Assembly (NCBI RefSeq): GCF_021147775.1
Contig: NZ_JAGTPK010000018.1
Span: 62,001 to 126,000, forward strand
Direction of reading: 5' to 3'
Origin: Pseudomonas californiensis
GTDB taxonomy: Bacteria > Pseudomonadota > Gammaproteobacteria > Pseudomonadales > Pseudomonadaceae
DNA length: 64,000 nucleotides
The notes under the pieces: generated by a model
What the model was told of the DNA's origin: nothing
Database searches by the model: none
Seen by the model: the letters and a program-made list of their open reading frames with translations, nothing else
Part shown: piece by piece, positions 1-8,370 of the stretch
Layout of the letters: each line of letters begins with the position of its first letter
How positions within the stretch are numbered: the stretch's first letter is position 1
Program-made: the position numbers and the translations under genes

Positions 1-477
1 CAACAACTGGCTGCGTTCAAGGTAATCGCTCAACTGGCGCAGGGTGCTTTCCAGCGCGCCACCCGCCTCACCGGCGCGAACCATGCTGATGTATAAGGGA
101 GAGAATTGGGTGCCCTCTTCCTCCAGCGCGACGGACAGCGGCTTGCCAGCTTTGACCTGTTCGCGGATACGCTCGATCAACGCCCTGGTCTGCGGTTGTC
201 CAGGCTGTTTGAGCAGAATTCCAAGAGATCGTTCCAACGGTTGCCCTGCACCGAGCAATGTCGCCAGCTGTTGCGTAAAGCTGACCAGCGTCGCCCCGTT
301 CAATTGACCGCTGCCCAGCGCACGCCGCAAGCCGCCCAGACTGGCGCTGTCAATCTGCAGCACCATCAGGCCGCGCTTGTGCAGCGCCGCAACGGCCGCT
401 TCCTGATCGCGCGCTTCGAGCGTGCCGTTCTGAGCAGCGCCCTGCGCGTCCAGCGCGCGGTATTTGAACAGGCTCAT
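1..477 (-). CDS. gspF: Type II secretion inner-membrane platform protein GspF (partial, N-terminal part)
   Basis: About 159 N-terminal codons are present; the gene runs off the left edge. The product starts MSLFKYRALDAQG, the typical GspF/PilC opening in which a short soluble lead enters the first F domain. It contains the family pattern LLGAGQPLERSL, followed by PLYISMVRAGEAGGALE, characteristic of the first GspF helical-bundle domain. GspF sits in the inner membrane and contacts the GspE ATPase in the type II secretion platform. The start codon overlaps the gspE stop by 4 bases (ATGA), so the two are translationally coupled in the usual gspE-gspF order. Strong family match; only the distal part is unseen. 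Confidence 0.93.
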   Translation of the reverse strand, partial: MSLFKYRALDAQGAAQNGTLEARDQEAAVAALHKRGLMVLQIDSASLGGLRRALGSGQLNGATLVSFTQQLATLLGAGQPLERSLGILLKQPGQPQTRALIERIREQVKAGKPLSVALEEEGTQFSPLYISMVRAGEAGGALESTLRQLSDYLERSQLL

Positions 478-2210
478 GTGCCGTCACCGCGTGTCACACG
501 AAGCACTTCTTCCAGCGAAGTCACACCGGCTACGGCCTGTCGCAGACCTTCTTCATGCAGCGTACGCAAGCCACCACGTCGCGCGGCCTCTTCCAGCGTC
601 GAAGCATCGGCGTGACGCATGAGCAAGCTGCGCAATTCTTCATTCATGACCAGCAATTCAGTGATCGCACTACGACCGCGGTAACCACCCCCGGCCGCAT
701 CTGCACGCGGGCGGTACAGGCGAATCGGACGCTCATCGGTGAAACGTTCCAAGCCATGCTCGGCAATCAATTCCGGCGGCGCATCGAAGGCTTCGCGAGT
801 CGCCGGGTCCAGTCGACGCACCAGACGCTGGGCCAGAATGCCGTTTACCGTCGAGGCGATCAGGTAGCTTTCTACGCCCATGTCCAGCAAGCGGGTGATA
901 CTCGCCGCAGCGCTGTTGGTATGCAGCGTCGACAGTACGAGGTGGCCGGTCAGCGAGGACTGGATGGCAATGCGGCAGGTTTCAAGATCACGCATTTCGC
1001 CGATCATGATCACGTCCGGGTCCTGACGCACGATCGAACGCAGCGCCCCGGCAAAGTCCAGCCCTATGGAAGGCTTGACCTGAATCTGGTTGATGCCTTC
1101 AAGCTGATATTCCACCGGATCTTCAACGGTGATGATCTTGCGCTCGGCAGTATTGAGTCGCGACAAGGCGGTGTACAGCGTAGTGGTCTTGCCGGAACCG
1201 GTAGGCCCGGTCACCAGCAGAATGCCGTGTGGTCGCTCCAGCACATCGAGAAATTCGCTCAGCCGCTCACCATCAAAGCCGAGGCTGGGAAAATCGAAAT
1301 TGATTGTCTGCCTATCCAGAAGACGCATCACCACCGACTCGCCGAAGCTGGTCGGCACCGTCGAAACCCGCAGGTCCAGCTCCTTGCCCTGGATGCGCAA
1401 CATGATTCGCCCGTCCTGAGGCAGGCGACGCTCGGCGATGTCCAGCCGGGCCATGATCTTGATCCGGGAAATCACCGCTGCCGATGAACTGGACGGCGGC
1501 GCTTCAGCTTCGTGCAACACGCCGTCGATGCGGTAACGCACCTTGAGCTGACTCTCGAACGGCTCGACATGAATATCCGACGCACGCTGTTCGACCGCAC
1601 GCTGCAGAATGAGGTTGACCAGTCGAATGACAGGCGCCTCTGACGCCAGATCTTTAAGGTGCTCGATATCTTCCAGCGAGCCGCCTTCCTCATCGAGATT
1701 TTCAATCAGGGTGCCCATGGCCGACCGACCCTGACCGTAATAACGCTCAATCAGGGTTTCAACTTCATTGCGCGGGCCGATGGAGACGCGCACCGGAACT
1801 TCACAGGTATAAGCGATGGCTTCAAAGGGGTACAGCGCGGCTGGGTTGGCGCTCAGCACCTGAAGGCCGTGTTCGCTCCAGCCTACCGGCACTACCTGAT
1901 AATGACGCATGAAACGCTCGGTCAGCGGCGGCAGCGGGTCCAGCAAAGGCGGCACCGCATCGGCCATCAACAGCGGAGCCTGCAACAACGCAGCCCAGGC
2001 CCGCGCCAGTTCAAATTCCGAAACCAGCCCGAGGCGCGTCAACAGCCCCAGCAGATCCGTGCCTTCAGACTCCTGCTGCAAACGCTGCGCACGCTCAAGG
2101 TCCTGGGTTTTGAGACCGGCATTCTCCATCAGCCACGCACACACCTGCCCTGCATCGGGGAGCAGTATTCGAGCGGCATCGACGGGAGCTGACGGTATGG
2201 AAAAGGACAT
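474..2210 (-). CDS. gspE: Type II secretion ATPase GspE
   Basis: A 578-residue secretion ATPase, the cytoplasmic motor that powers the type II secretion pseudopilus. Seen in order: an N-terminal GspE/PilB N1 region (about 20-150), an N2 region, a Walker A motif GPTGSGKTTTLYTAL near residue 333, an Asp box (VEDPVEYQLEG), a Walker B region (DPDVIMIGEMRD) and a His box (TGHLVLSTLHTN). The zinc-binding tetracysteine element that most GspE proteins carry between the His box and the final GYRGR motif is absent: the segment from LVRRLDPATREAF to GGGYRGRSAI has no cysteine. Whether this belongs to the general or a specialised (Hxc-like) T2SS cannot be decided from two genes. No strong Shine-Dalgarno precedes the ATG. 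Confidence 0.95.
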   Translation of the reverse strand: MSFSIPSAPVDAARILLPDAGQVCAWLMENAGLKTQDLERAQRLQQESEGTDLLGLLTRLGLVSEFELARAWAALLQAPLLMADAVPPLLDPLPPLTERFMRHYQVVPVGWSEHGLQVLSANPAALYPFEAIAYTCEVPVRVSIGPRNEVETLIERYYGQGRSAMGTLIENLDEEGGSLEDIEHLKDLASEAPVIRLVNLILQRAVEQRASDIHVEPFESQLKVRYRIDGVLHEAEAPPSSSSAAVISRIKIMARLDIAERRLPQDGRIMLRIQGKELDLRVSTVPTSFGESVVMRLLDRQTINFDFPSLGFDGERLSEFLDVLERPHGILLVTGPTGSGKTTTLYTALSRLNTAERKIITVEDPVEYQLEGINQIQVKPSIGLDFAGALRSIVRQDPDVIMIGEMRDLETCRIAIQSSLTGHLVLSTLHTNSAAASITRLLDMGVESYLIASTVNGILAQRLVRRLDPATREAFDAPPELIAEHGLERFTDERPIRLYRPRADAAGGGYRGRSAITELLVMNEELRSLLMRHADASTLEEAARRGGLRTLHEEGLRQAVAGVTSLEEVLRVTRGDGT

Positions 2211-2294
2211 CGTTACTACTTGGAGGGACTGGCTGGAAGGGACCGGACCACCACGCCTCAGACAGAGCGCATGGTGGTCAGACGCATCAAACGG

Positions 2295-2522
2295 TCAATT
2301 GGACCCTTTTTGAGGCGTTGCGTTCTGCGGACGGCCACCTTTTGTGGTTTCAGTTTTCTGTTTTTGCGCTTTCTGCACCGCCTTGGCGTCGGTGGTCTGC
2401 GTCATTACCGTCGAATCGGTTGCACCGGATGTTGCATCGGCGTCGGTCGCTTCGGCCGCAACTACAGTGCCACACATCGCAAGGCCCAACACAAAACCTG
2501 CACTCATGACAGACAACTTCAT
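2295..2522 (-). CDS. Small secreted Ala/Thr/Lys-rich protein of unknown function
   Basis: A 75-residue protein starting MKLSVMSAGFVLGLAMCGTVVAAEA: a basic start, a hydrophobic core and an AxA-like cleavage site near residue 23, i.e. a Sec signal peptide. The mature roughly 52 residues are hydrophilic and repetitive in composition (Thr, Ala, Asp, then Lys/Gln), ending in a basic low-complexity tail (GGRPQNATPQKGSN). The start at 2522 is chosen because GGAG lies about 10 bases upstream and the signal peptide begins exactly there. It lies upstream of gspE on the same strand with an 84-base gap, so it may share a transcript with the secretion genes. Not recognised as a named family; function unknown. 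Confidence 0.65.
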   Translation of the reverse strand: MKLSVMSAGFVLGLAMCGTVVAAEATDADATSGATDSTVMTQTTDAKAVQKAQKQKTETTKGGRPQNATPQKGSN

Positions 2523-2926
2523 AATAATTACTCCACTCAATAAAACAAAAGGCCCGCTCAAAAAGCGCACCCGGGAACAACGTGAAGGGCAAAAAAACCG
2601 CTTACCGCTTATGCAACTTAAGGCATGAAGCCAGCACGCAAAAACAAGAAAGCAGCCCTGCCGTAAAAACACTAAACCAATCGACCAGTAGGTTTAGCAA
2701 GAGTTCCCGTTCTGTAAGTAAAAAAGACAAAAAAACAGAAAAATACGCTTTTATTTGACATTTATGCCTGTTTTTCGACCTAATTGTAACGCTTTGCAAA
2801 TTCAAAGTGCCATCAAGTAATAGCTTAGTGATGCCACTTTAAAAGTAAATATAACTTAATAAAACCCATAGTAAACGCTATTAAAACGTCAAATTTCGCA
2901 CTCGCCTAAACAGTGAGAAAGCGATT

Positions 2927-2962
2927 ATGGATAACTATCACCCAAAGAAAATAACCGCGTAA
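2927..2962 (+). CDS. Possible 11-residue leader peptide MDNYHPKKITA
   Basis: ATG at 2927 and TAA at 2960-2962 enclose 11 codons. A weak GAGAAAG-type ribosome site lies just upstream (around 2914-2920). The stop codon abuts the CACCG arm of the hairpin described next. That placement is what a translated attenuator needs, but no run of one amino acid is present and an ORF this short can occur by chance. Confidence 0.25.
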   Translation: MDNYHPKKITA

Positions 2963-3002
2963 CACCGTTAGACCGGTGCCTTTAAACAGGCGGCGGTTTT
3001 TT
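2963..3002 (+). promoter_or_regulatory. Transcription attenuator: mutually exclusive antiterminator and terminator hairpins
   Basis: Terminator: CCGGTGCCT (2973-2981) pairs with AGGCGGCGG (2988-2996) with one G-G mismatch and one G-U pair, followed by six T (2997-3002). Alternative hairpin: CACCG (2963-2967) pairs perfectly with CGGTG (2974-2978), using part of the terminator's left arm, so both cannot form together. The terminator ends only 24 bases before the glycosidase ATG and just before its ribosome site, so it would sit in that gene's leader. It could instead simply terminate an upstream transcript. Confidence 0.55.
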
Positions 3003-3026
3003 ATTGATTGGGAGTTGGAGAGCAGT

Positions 3027-5768
3027 ATGAGCACACGAAAAATGTTGGGCGCACAGTCAGCCCTGGCCTTGTTGGCACTGGCCGTTTCTCAGGTCCACGC
3101 AGCCGATGCTTCAGTACAGCAGGCACGCGAAGATCGAGCCGAAAAAGCGGCGCAGAAAACCCTGGAAAAAATGACTCAGGAAGAGAAACTGACGTACATC
3201 GGCGGTACCGGTGGCTGGGACGTGAAGCCGCTGTCCAACTACGGCATCCCCCAGATCCACGGCGCTGATGGTGGCGTCGGCGTGCGCTATACCAGCGAAG
3301 GTAACGCCCAGGGCGTGGTCTATCCGTCCGGCCCCAATCTCGCTGCGACCTGGAACCCCCGTCGCGCCATCGACCTCGGCCGCGCACTGGGTTATGACAC
3401 CGCAACGGGCGGCTATCAGTTCATCACTGGCCCCGGCGTCAACTTGTATCGTATGCCCTATGGCGGCCGCGCGTTCGAATACCTCTCCGGTGAAGATCCG
3501 TTCCTGGGTGCCAGCCTGGCGCCGGGCGTCATCAACGGTATCCAGTCACGCGGCGTGTGGGCCAATGCCAAGCATTACGCGGCGAACGACCAGGAAAGCA
3601 ACCGTTTCAACCTGAACCAGATCATGGACGAACGCGTCTTGCGCGAAATGTCCCTGCCCGCGTTCGAGTCATCATCCAAGAACGGCAACGTTGCGATGAT
3701 GATGTGTGCCTTCCAGAAGGTGAACGGCGAATTCGCCTGCGAAAACGAGCACCTCATCGGCCAGATCCTTAAAAAGGAATGGGGCTACAAGGGTTTCGTA
3801 CAGAGCGACTACAACGCAGTGGTCCAAGGCTTCAACGCCGCACGCGCCGGTACCGATCTGGACATGATGGGCTTCCAGATGAACAGCACTGTGCTCAAGC
3901 CGTATCTGGACAGTGGTGAGCTGAGCGCTGCGACCATCGACGACAAGGTGCGCCGCATTCTCAAGCAGATCTACCTGTACAAGTTCGATAGCAAGGCGCC
4001 GCTGACCACGCACAACATGAACAGCGCGACCAGCAACAAGGTCGCTTTGAACGCTGCACGTGAAAGTATCGTGCTGCTCAAGAACCAGGACAATCTGCTA
4101 CCGCTGGACAAGCAGAAGGTCAAGAAAATCGCTGTGGTCGGCAACCTCGCCAAGTACGCGCCACCGACCGGTTTCGGCAGCGCCAATGTCATGGCCAGCC
4201 ACTACATCAGCGAACTGAGCGGCCTGCAGCAGATGGCGCCCAATGCCAAGGTCGAGTTCATCGACGGCCTGTCGCTGGACCCGAGCACCACCGCCTGGAC
4301 CAGCACCGACAAGGCAGGCAACGACATTCAAGGCCTGAAAGTCGAGTACTTCAGCAATGCCGACTGGTCGGGCGACGCTGCTGTCACGCGCACCGAAAAA
4401 CACGTCGACCTGGACTGGGCCAACGACAAGAATCTGCCGTTCGAAAGCAACACTTCGACGTCCGATCCCTACACCAGCAAGGGCTCGACGGCCGGCTCGC
4501 TGAACGGCGACACGTCCTCTACCTCGATTCGCTACAGCGGTCGCATCACACCGACGCAAAGTGGCGAGCAGGTGTTCAAGGTTCGTGCTGACGGCGCTGT
4601 GCGCCTGTGGGTCAATGGCAAGAAAATCATCGACAACGGTGAAGGCAAGCCGCTACCGGGTAACAGTATCCCGCCGACCATTCCGGAGTTCGCCAAGATC
4701 GAACTGCAAGCAGGCAAAGCTTACGACGTGAAGCTCGAGTACTCGCGCCGTGCCGGTTACCTGTCGACCATGGGCGGCCTGGTGGGCGTACAGATGAGCT
4801 CGGCGTCGCTGACCGCCCCGCAAGACCTGTCTGCCTACGATGCAGTCGTGGTGGCAGTTGGTAACAGCAGCGAGTACGAAGGCGAAGGTTTCGACCACAG
4901 CTTCGATCTGCCTGAATACCAGAGCCAACTGATCCAGAGCATCGCCAAGGTCAACCCGAAGACCGTGGTCACCATGTTCGGCGGCACGGGCCTGAAAATG
5001 AGCGACTGGATCGATCAGGTTCCAGTGGCCATGCACGCTTTCTACCCAGGCCAGAACGGCGGTCAGGCACTGGCCGAGATTCTGTTCGGCAAGGTCAACC
5101 CGTCGGCCAAGCTGCCGATCAGTATCGAACGCAACATCGAAGACAACCCGATATACGCGACATTCCCGAAGTTCGACAACCAGAACTCTCTGGCTGAAAT
5201 GAGCTACAAGGACGACCTGATGCTGGGTTATCGCGGCTACGAGAAAAAAGGCATCAAACCGCTCTACCCATTCGGTTATGGCCTCTCGTACACCACGTTC
5301 GGCTATAGCAATATCAGCGTGACGCCGGGCGTTGCCGTCGGCAACACGCCGATCAAAGTGTCGTTCGACCTGACCAACACCGGCAAAGTGGGCGGTTCGG
5401 AAGTGGCGCAGTTGTACGTCGGCCAGCAGAACCCGAAAGTCGAGCGTCCGATCAAGGAACTCAAAGGCTACAAAAAGGTGTTCCTCAAGCCGGGTGAAAG
5501 CAAGCGCGTGACCATTGAGCTCAATGACCGCTCGCTGGCCTACTACGACACCAAGAGCAAGCAGTGGGTGGTCGACGCCGACACCTTCAACCTGTCATTG
5601 GGTGCCTCGTCGCAGGACATTCGCCTGAACGCCAAGCTGGTCAATTCGTTCCGTCAGGAACTGTCGACCACAACCAGCAACCCGCTGCCACGTTCTGCGC
5701 TGAACTCGGTAAATGTTGAAAAGCCACCGGTGAAAACCGGCGGCGTGTTCGATCAGACTGTCGAGTGA
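3027..5768 (+). CDS. Exported glycoside hydrolase family 3 protein with PA14 insertion (beta-glucosidase type)
   Basis: A 913-residue exported glycosidase. The start at 3027 gives a clean signal peptide (MSTRKMLGAQSALALLALAV...VHA) and has GGAG upstream; an in-frame ATG 51 bases earlier has neither. Order: GH3 TIM-barrel domain (about 40-300) with the nucleophile motif GFVQSDYNAV (Asp261), a GH3 C-terminal alpha/beta domain interrupted by a PA14 carbohydrate-binding module (about 430-590), an EYEGEGFDHSFDLP segment that normally supplies the acid/base Glu, and a C-terminal fibronectin-III-like domain (about 770-880). The family hydrolyses terminal beta-linked sugars from oligosaccharides or plant glycosides; substrate not predictable here. 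A 7-bp hairpin (5762-5782) overlaps the stop codon but lacks a T-run. Confidence 0.93.
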   Translation: MSTRKMLGAQSALALLALAVSQVHAADASVQQAREDRAEKAAQKTLEKMTQEEKLTYIGGTGGWDVKPLSNYGIPQIHGADGGVGVRYTSEGNAQGVVYPSGPNLAATWNPRRAIDLGRALGYDTATGGYQFITGPGVNLYRMPYGGRAFEYLSGEDPFLGASLAPGVINGIQSRGVWANAKHYAANDQESNRFNLNQIMDERVLREMSLPAFESSSKNGNVAMMMCAFQKVNGEFACENEHLIGQILKKEWGYKGFVQSDYNAVVQGFNAARAGTDLDMMGFQMNSTVLKPYLDSGELSAATIDDKVRRILKQIYLYKFDSKAPLTTHNMNSATSNKVALNAARESIVLLKNQDNLLPLDKQKVKKIAVVGNLAKYAPPTGFGSANVMASHYISELSGLQQMAPNAKVEFIDGLSLDPSTTAWTSTDKAGNDIQGLKVEYFSNADWSGDAAVTRTEKHVDLDWANDKNLPFESNTSTSDPYTSKGSTAGSLNGDTSSTSIRYSGRITPTQSGEQVFKVRADGAVRLWVNGKKIIDNGEGKPLPGNSIPPTIPEFAKIELQAGKAYDVKLEYSRRAGYLSTMGGLVGVQMSSASLTAPQDLSAYDAVVVAVGNSSEYEGEGFDHSFDLPEYQSQLIQSIAKVNPKTVVTMFGGTGLKMSDWIDQVPVAMHAFYPGQNGGQALAEILFGKVNPSAKLPISIERNIEDNPIYATFPKFDNQNSLAEMSYKDDLMLGYRGYEKKGIKPLYPFGYGLSYTTFGYSNISVTPGVAVGNTPIKVSFDLTNTGKVGGSEVAQLYVGQQNPKVERPIKELKGYKKVFLKPGESKRVTIELNDRSLAYYDTKSKQWVVDADTFNLSLGASSQDIRLNAKLVNSFRQELSTTTSNPLPRSALNSVNVEKPPVKTGGVFDQTVE

Positions 5769-5813
5769 GACCCTGTCACTCGCTGACTGACTGAAGCACG
5801 GACAGACACAGGC

Positions 5814-6458
5814 TCACGGACGAGCCCTTACCGCCGCATCGACCTGCGCAATGTAGGTGTCGAAACACTCGACCAGATCCACCTGCTCGGGAAAGCGCAA
5901 CCACTGAATCTGCAACCCGTCCATCATTGCCAGAATCTGCTGAATGATTTTGGGCAAATCCACGTCTGCCCGCACCTCTCCGCTGTCCACCAGCCGCTCG
6001 AACTGTACAAGCAGGTGCGCATGAATACGCTCGTAGCGTGTCTGGAACCACGTATAGGCCGGCTGGTTGTCCAGAAGGCTTTCAGTGTTGAGGATCGAAA
6101 AGGCACGCACCACCCCAGGCGCCGTCGAGTTGGATCGATTGATGGCGCGCAGGCCATCGAGCAGGCCGGTCAGTGTGGTGTTTTCGGTACGCACTTCAGC
6201 GGCGATTCGGCCATTGACCTCGTCACGGCGTTCCAGCACGCCCATCAACAGGGATATCTTGCTGGGAAAATGGTGCAGCAAACCCGCAACGGAAATACCC
6301 ACGATCGCTGCCACTCTGGCAACCGAAGCTCCGGTGTATCCTTCCAGCGAGAAGACTTGCAGGGCGGCATCAAGCAGCTCTTCGCGACGTTTTTCACCTT
6401 TCGGCGCGCGTCGCTGCCGCGTCACCGGTCCCGCTTCCACCGGGTCATGTTGAGTCAT
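5814..6458 (-). CDS. TetR-family transcriptional regulator
   Basis: A 214-residue repressor-type protein with an N-terminal TetR helix-turn-helix (about residues 20-70: REELLDAALQVFSLEGYTGASVARVAAIVGIS...LLHHFPSKISLL) and an all-helical C-terminal ligand/dimer domain of the BetI-like kind. It lies 58 bases downstream of the MFS transporter gene on the same strand, so it probably regulates the acetyltransferase-transporter-regulator set in response to a small ligand. The ligand is not predictable. No clear terminator follows its stop; the convergent glycosidase gene ends 45 bases away. Confidence 0.88.
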   Translation of the reverse strand: MTQHDPVEAGPVTRQRRAPKGEKRREELLDAALQVFSLEGYTGASVARVAAIVGISVAGLLHHFPSKISLLMGVLERRDEVNGRIAAEVRTENTTLTGLLDGLRAINRSNSTAPGVVRAFSILNTESLLDNQPAYTWFQTRYERIHAHLLVQFERLVDSGEVRADVDLPKIIQQILAMMDGLQIQWLRFPEQVDLVECFDTYIAQVDAAVRARP

Positions 6459-6516
6459 ATCAGGTTCCTTCTTGATTAGCCGCGTACCCTACCCATTCAG
6501 GCAAAAGCCCGCAATG

Positions 6517-7719
6517 CTATTGAGCAGCGTCCGGGCAGGACATGACAGTCCTGCGGCAGTAGCCATCAAGCAGAACCGCGACCATCAGCACCGCGCAGCT
6601 GATACCCAACGACAACCATAACAATCCACGATCGCCAGCGCTTTGCTGAACCCAGGCAAAGAACCAGGGCGCTGCTGCTGCCAGCACGAAACTGGGTGCC
6701 AGCAAGCGGCCTTGCAGCCGCGCATATTGCCCTTCTGCGAACAGTACGAACGGCAGATTTGCACGCAGCAGCGTCGCCAGCCCGTTCATCGCGCCGTAAA
6801 CAAAGATGAACACGCAGACCAGCCCGATCACGCCATGGCAGCACAGGGCCAGGCTGAAACTCAGCACCATGCCGACCGCAACCCATATGTGCAGACGCAA
6901 TGCGGTCATCGAACCAGCCAGCAGCCCCTGCAACAGCCGTCCCCCGGTCTGTCCGACGCCCAACAACGCACCCACCGCTACAGGCATACCGAAACCGACC
7001 AGCAGTGCAGGCAGATGCGCTGAGAAGCCCGTTCCCATGAAGGTCAGCAACGCCATACTCAGGGCATAGCCCCATTGGCGGGGTCTGGGCGTCGTAGGGC
7101 CGGACTCCGACACGGCGTTGGCAGAGCTGACCGGGCGCGCGATCGCATTCGGCAGCCCGCTCAACAGCAAGCCGCTCATCAACGCAAGCGCACCATAAAC
7201 CGCAACCGCACTGCGCCAGCCAATCAGGCCCTGCAAACCGTTACCCATAGGCCAGAACACTGCAGAGGACAAACCGGCCACCAGCGTGATCTGCACCATC
7301 AAAGGACGCGACTGCGGCCCCAATAGCCCGACCAGCGCGGCGAAAAGCGCGTCGTACAGCGTCAAGCGCATGCCGACACCGAGCAAGGCCCAGCCGAAAA
7401 ACCAGGCCTGTGGTGTTTCGCACAGGGCCAGTACGCAACAGCCTGCCGCATTGAACCCGGCGCCCAGCTGCATCATCTGGCGGGCACCCAGGGATTGGAG
7501 CAAGCGCGCAGTGACGAGGGAAACCAGCCCCATGACCAGCAAGCCAGCGGACAGACCGGCAAACACCTGCTGCCCGCTCCAGCCCAGATCCTCGGCGATA
7601 ACCTTGCCGAACGCGCCCGGCAAAAAATAGGTCGTCCCCCAATTGGTCAACTGTGCGATACCCAGCTTGAACACCGTCAGTCTGGACAATGTCTGCCTGG
7701 AAAACGCCGCGTCACTCAT
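6517..7719 (-). CDS. Major facilitator superfamily transporter
   Basis: A 400-residue polytopic protein with about 12 hydrophobic segments in the usual 6+6 arrangement and a hydrophilic central loop around residues 195-215. It begins with a short cytoplasmic lead (MSDAAFSRQTLSRLTVFKLG), then GIAQLTNWGTTYFLPGAF, a pattern common in pseudomonad MFS proteins annotated only as general transporters. The gene lies 5 bases after the GNAT acetyltransferase, indicating cotranscription, and precedes the TetR gene. A drug or metabolite exporter is plausible from context but the substrate is unknown. Confidence 0.88.
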   Translation of the reverse strand: MSDAAFSRQTLSRLTVFKLGIAQLTNWGTTYFLPGAFGKVIAEDLGWSGQQVFAGLSAGLLVMGLVSLVTARLLQSLGARQMMQLGAGFNAAGCCVLALCETPQAWFFGWALLGVGMRLTLYDALFAALVGLLGPQSRPLMVQITLVAGLSSAVFWPMGNGLQGLIGWRSAVAVYGALALMSGLLLSGLPNAIARPVSSANAVSESGPTTPRPRQWGYALSMALLTFMGTGFSAHLPALLVGFGMPVAVGALLGVGQTGGRLLQGLLAGSMTALRLHIWVAVGMVLSFSLALCCHGVIGLVCVFIFVYGAMNGLATLLRANLPFVLFAEGQYARLQGRLLAPSFVLAAAAPWFFAWVQQSAGDRGLLWLSLGISCAVLMVAVLLDGYCRRTVMSCPDAAQ

Positions 7720-7724
7720 GTGAA

Positions 7725-8267
7725 TCAGACCCCCCGTTCAGAGGGCGTACTGCACGAGCCGTCGCCAAGCGTCCGCTGCATCAGAACAGTATCGACCCAA
7801 CGCCCATGCTTGAAACCCACCGACTCGAAAACCCCGACGCGACGAAAGCCATGACGTTCGTGCAGACGAAGCGACGCCGTGTTTTCGCTATTGCCAATCA
7901 CCGCTACCATCTGCCGCCAACCACCCTCCTCACAGCGCTGCACCAGTTGGCCCAGCAGCGCCTGCCCGATGCCCAAACCACCCAGGCCGTCACGCACATA
8001 CACCGAGTCTTCCACCGTAAACCGGTAGCCAGGGCGCGGCCGGTAAGGTGTGACGTAGCCATAGCCGACCACCTCGCCGTCACGCTCGGCCACCAGATAA
8101 GGCAGGCCGTTATCGAGCACACTCGCCCGGCGGCGCAACAGCTCGTCAACACAGGGCGGCTCGAGTTCGAAGCTGGAAATGCCGTGCAATACATGGTCGG
8201 CATAGATCGCCTGCACGGTAGGCATATCGTCTTCGCGAGCGTCGCGCAGGGTCAGGTTCGGGTTCAT
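7725..8267 (-). CDS. GNAT N-acetyltransferase, phosphinothricin/methionine-sulfone type (Pat/MddA family)
   Basis: A 180-residue acetyltransferase starting MNPNLTLRDAREDDMPTVQAIYADHV. The segments ISSFELEPP, GYGYVTPYRPRPGYRFTVEDSVYV and GLGIGQALL (acetyl-CoA pyrophosphate loop), then NTASLRLHERHGFRRVGVFESVGFK, are the signature of the Pat/MddA branch, which N-acetylates phosphinothricin, methionine sulfoximine or methionine sulfone. The C-terminal about 13 residues (GDGSCSTPSERGV) extend past the usual end. It is the first gene of a set with the MFS transporter and TetR regulator, which fits detoxification and efflux of an amino-acid analogue (inference). Confidence 0.87.
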   Translation of the reverse strand: MNPNLTLRDAREDDMPTVQAIYADHVLHGISSFELEPPCVDELLRRRASVLDNGLPYLVAERDGEVVGYGYVTPYRPRPGYRFTVEDSVYVRDGLGGLGIGQALLGQLVQRCEEGGWRQMVAVIGNSENTASLRLHERHGFRRVGVFESVGFKHGRWVDTVLMQRTLGDGSCSTPSERGV

Positions 8268-8334
8268 TTAAGGGCTCTGAACAAAAGGCTGTGAATAGCC
8301 CAATGATGCCGCTCGCCAATCCATTAAAAAAGCT

Positions 8335-8346
8335 ATGATTTATCAT
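8335..8346. promoter_or_regulatory. Palindrome in the lysR-acetyltransferase divergent region
   Basis: ATGATTTATCAT is a perfect 5-2-5 inverted repeat, 24 bases upstream of the lysR start, in the roughly 100-base region between divergent genes. LysR proteins often repress their own gene from such a site and activate the divergent one. Assignment is inference from position and symmetry. Confidence 0.35.
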
Positions 8347-8370
8347 CCACAGCATAAGAAATACTTTGAC

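Larger units (their letters stand above)
2523..3026. other. AT-rich divergent intergenic region with leader and attenuator of the glycosidase gene
   Basis: About 500 bases between two divergent secreted-protein genes, much more AT-rich than the rest of the window. It contains a perfect -35-like TTGACA at 2755-2760 without a well-spaced -10, a possible 11-codon leader ORF (2927-2962) and a terminator/antiterminator hairpin pair (2963-3002) next to the glycosidase start. Nothing else that looks coding was seen. Confidence 0.6.

Noticed and set aside
2755..2786. TTGACA followed by TAATTG as a glycosidase promoter
   Set aside because: The spacer is 20 bases and the -10 match is poor; noted only as an isolated -35-like hexamer.
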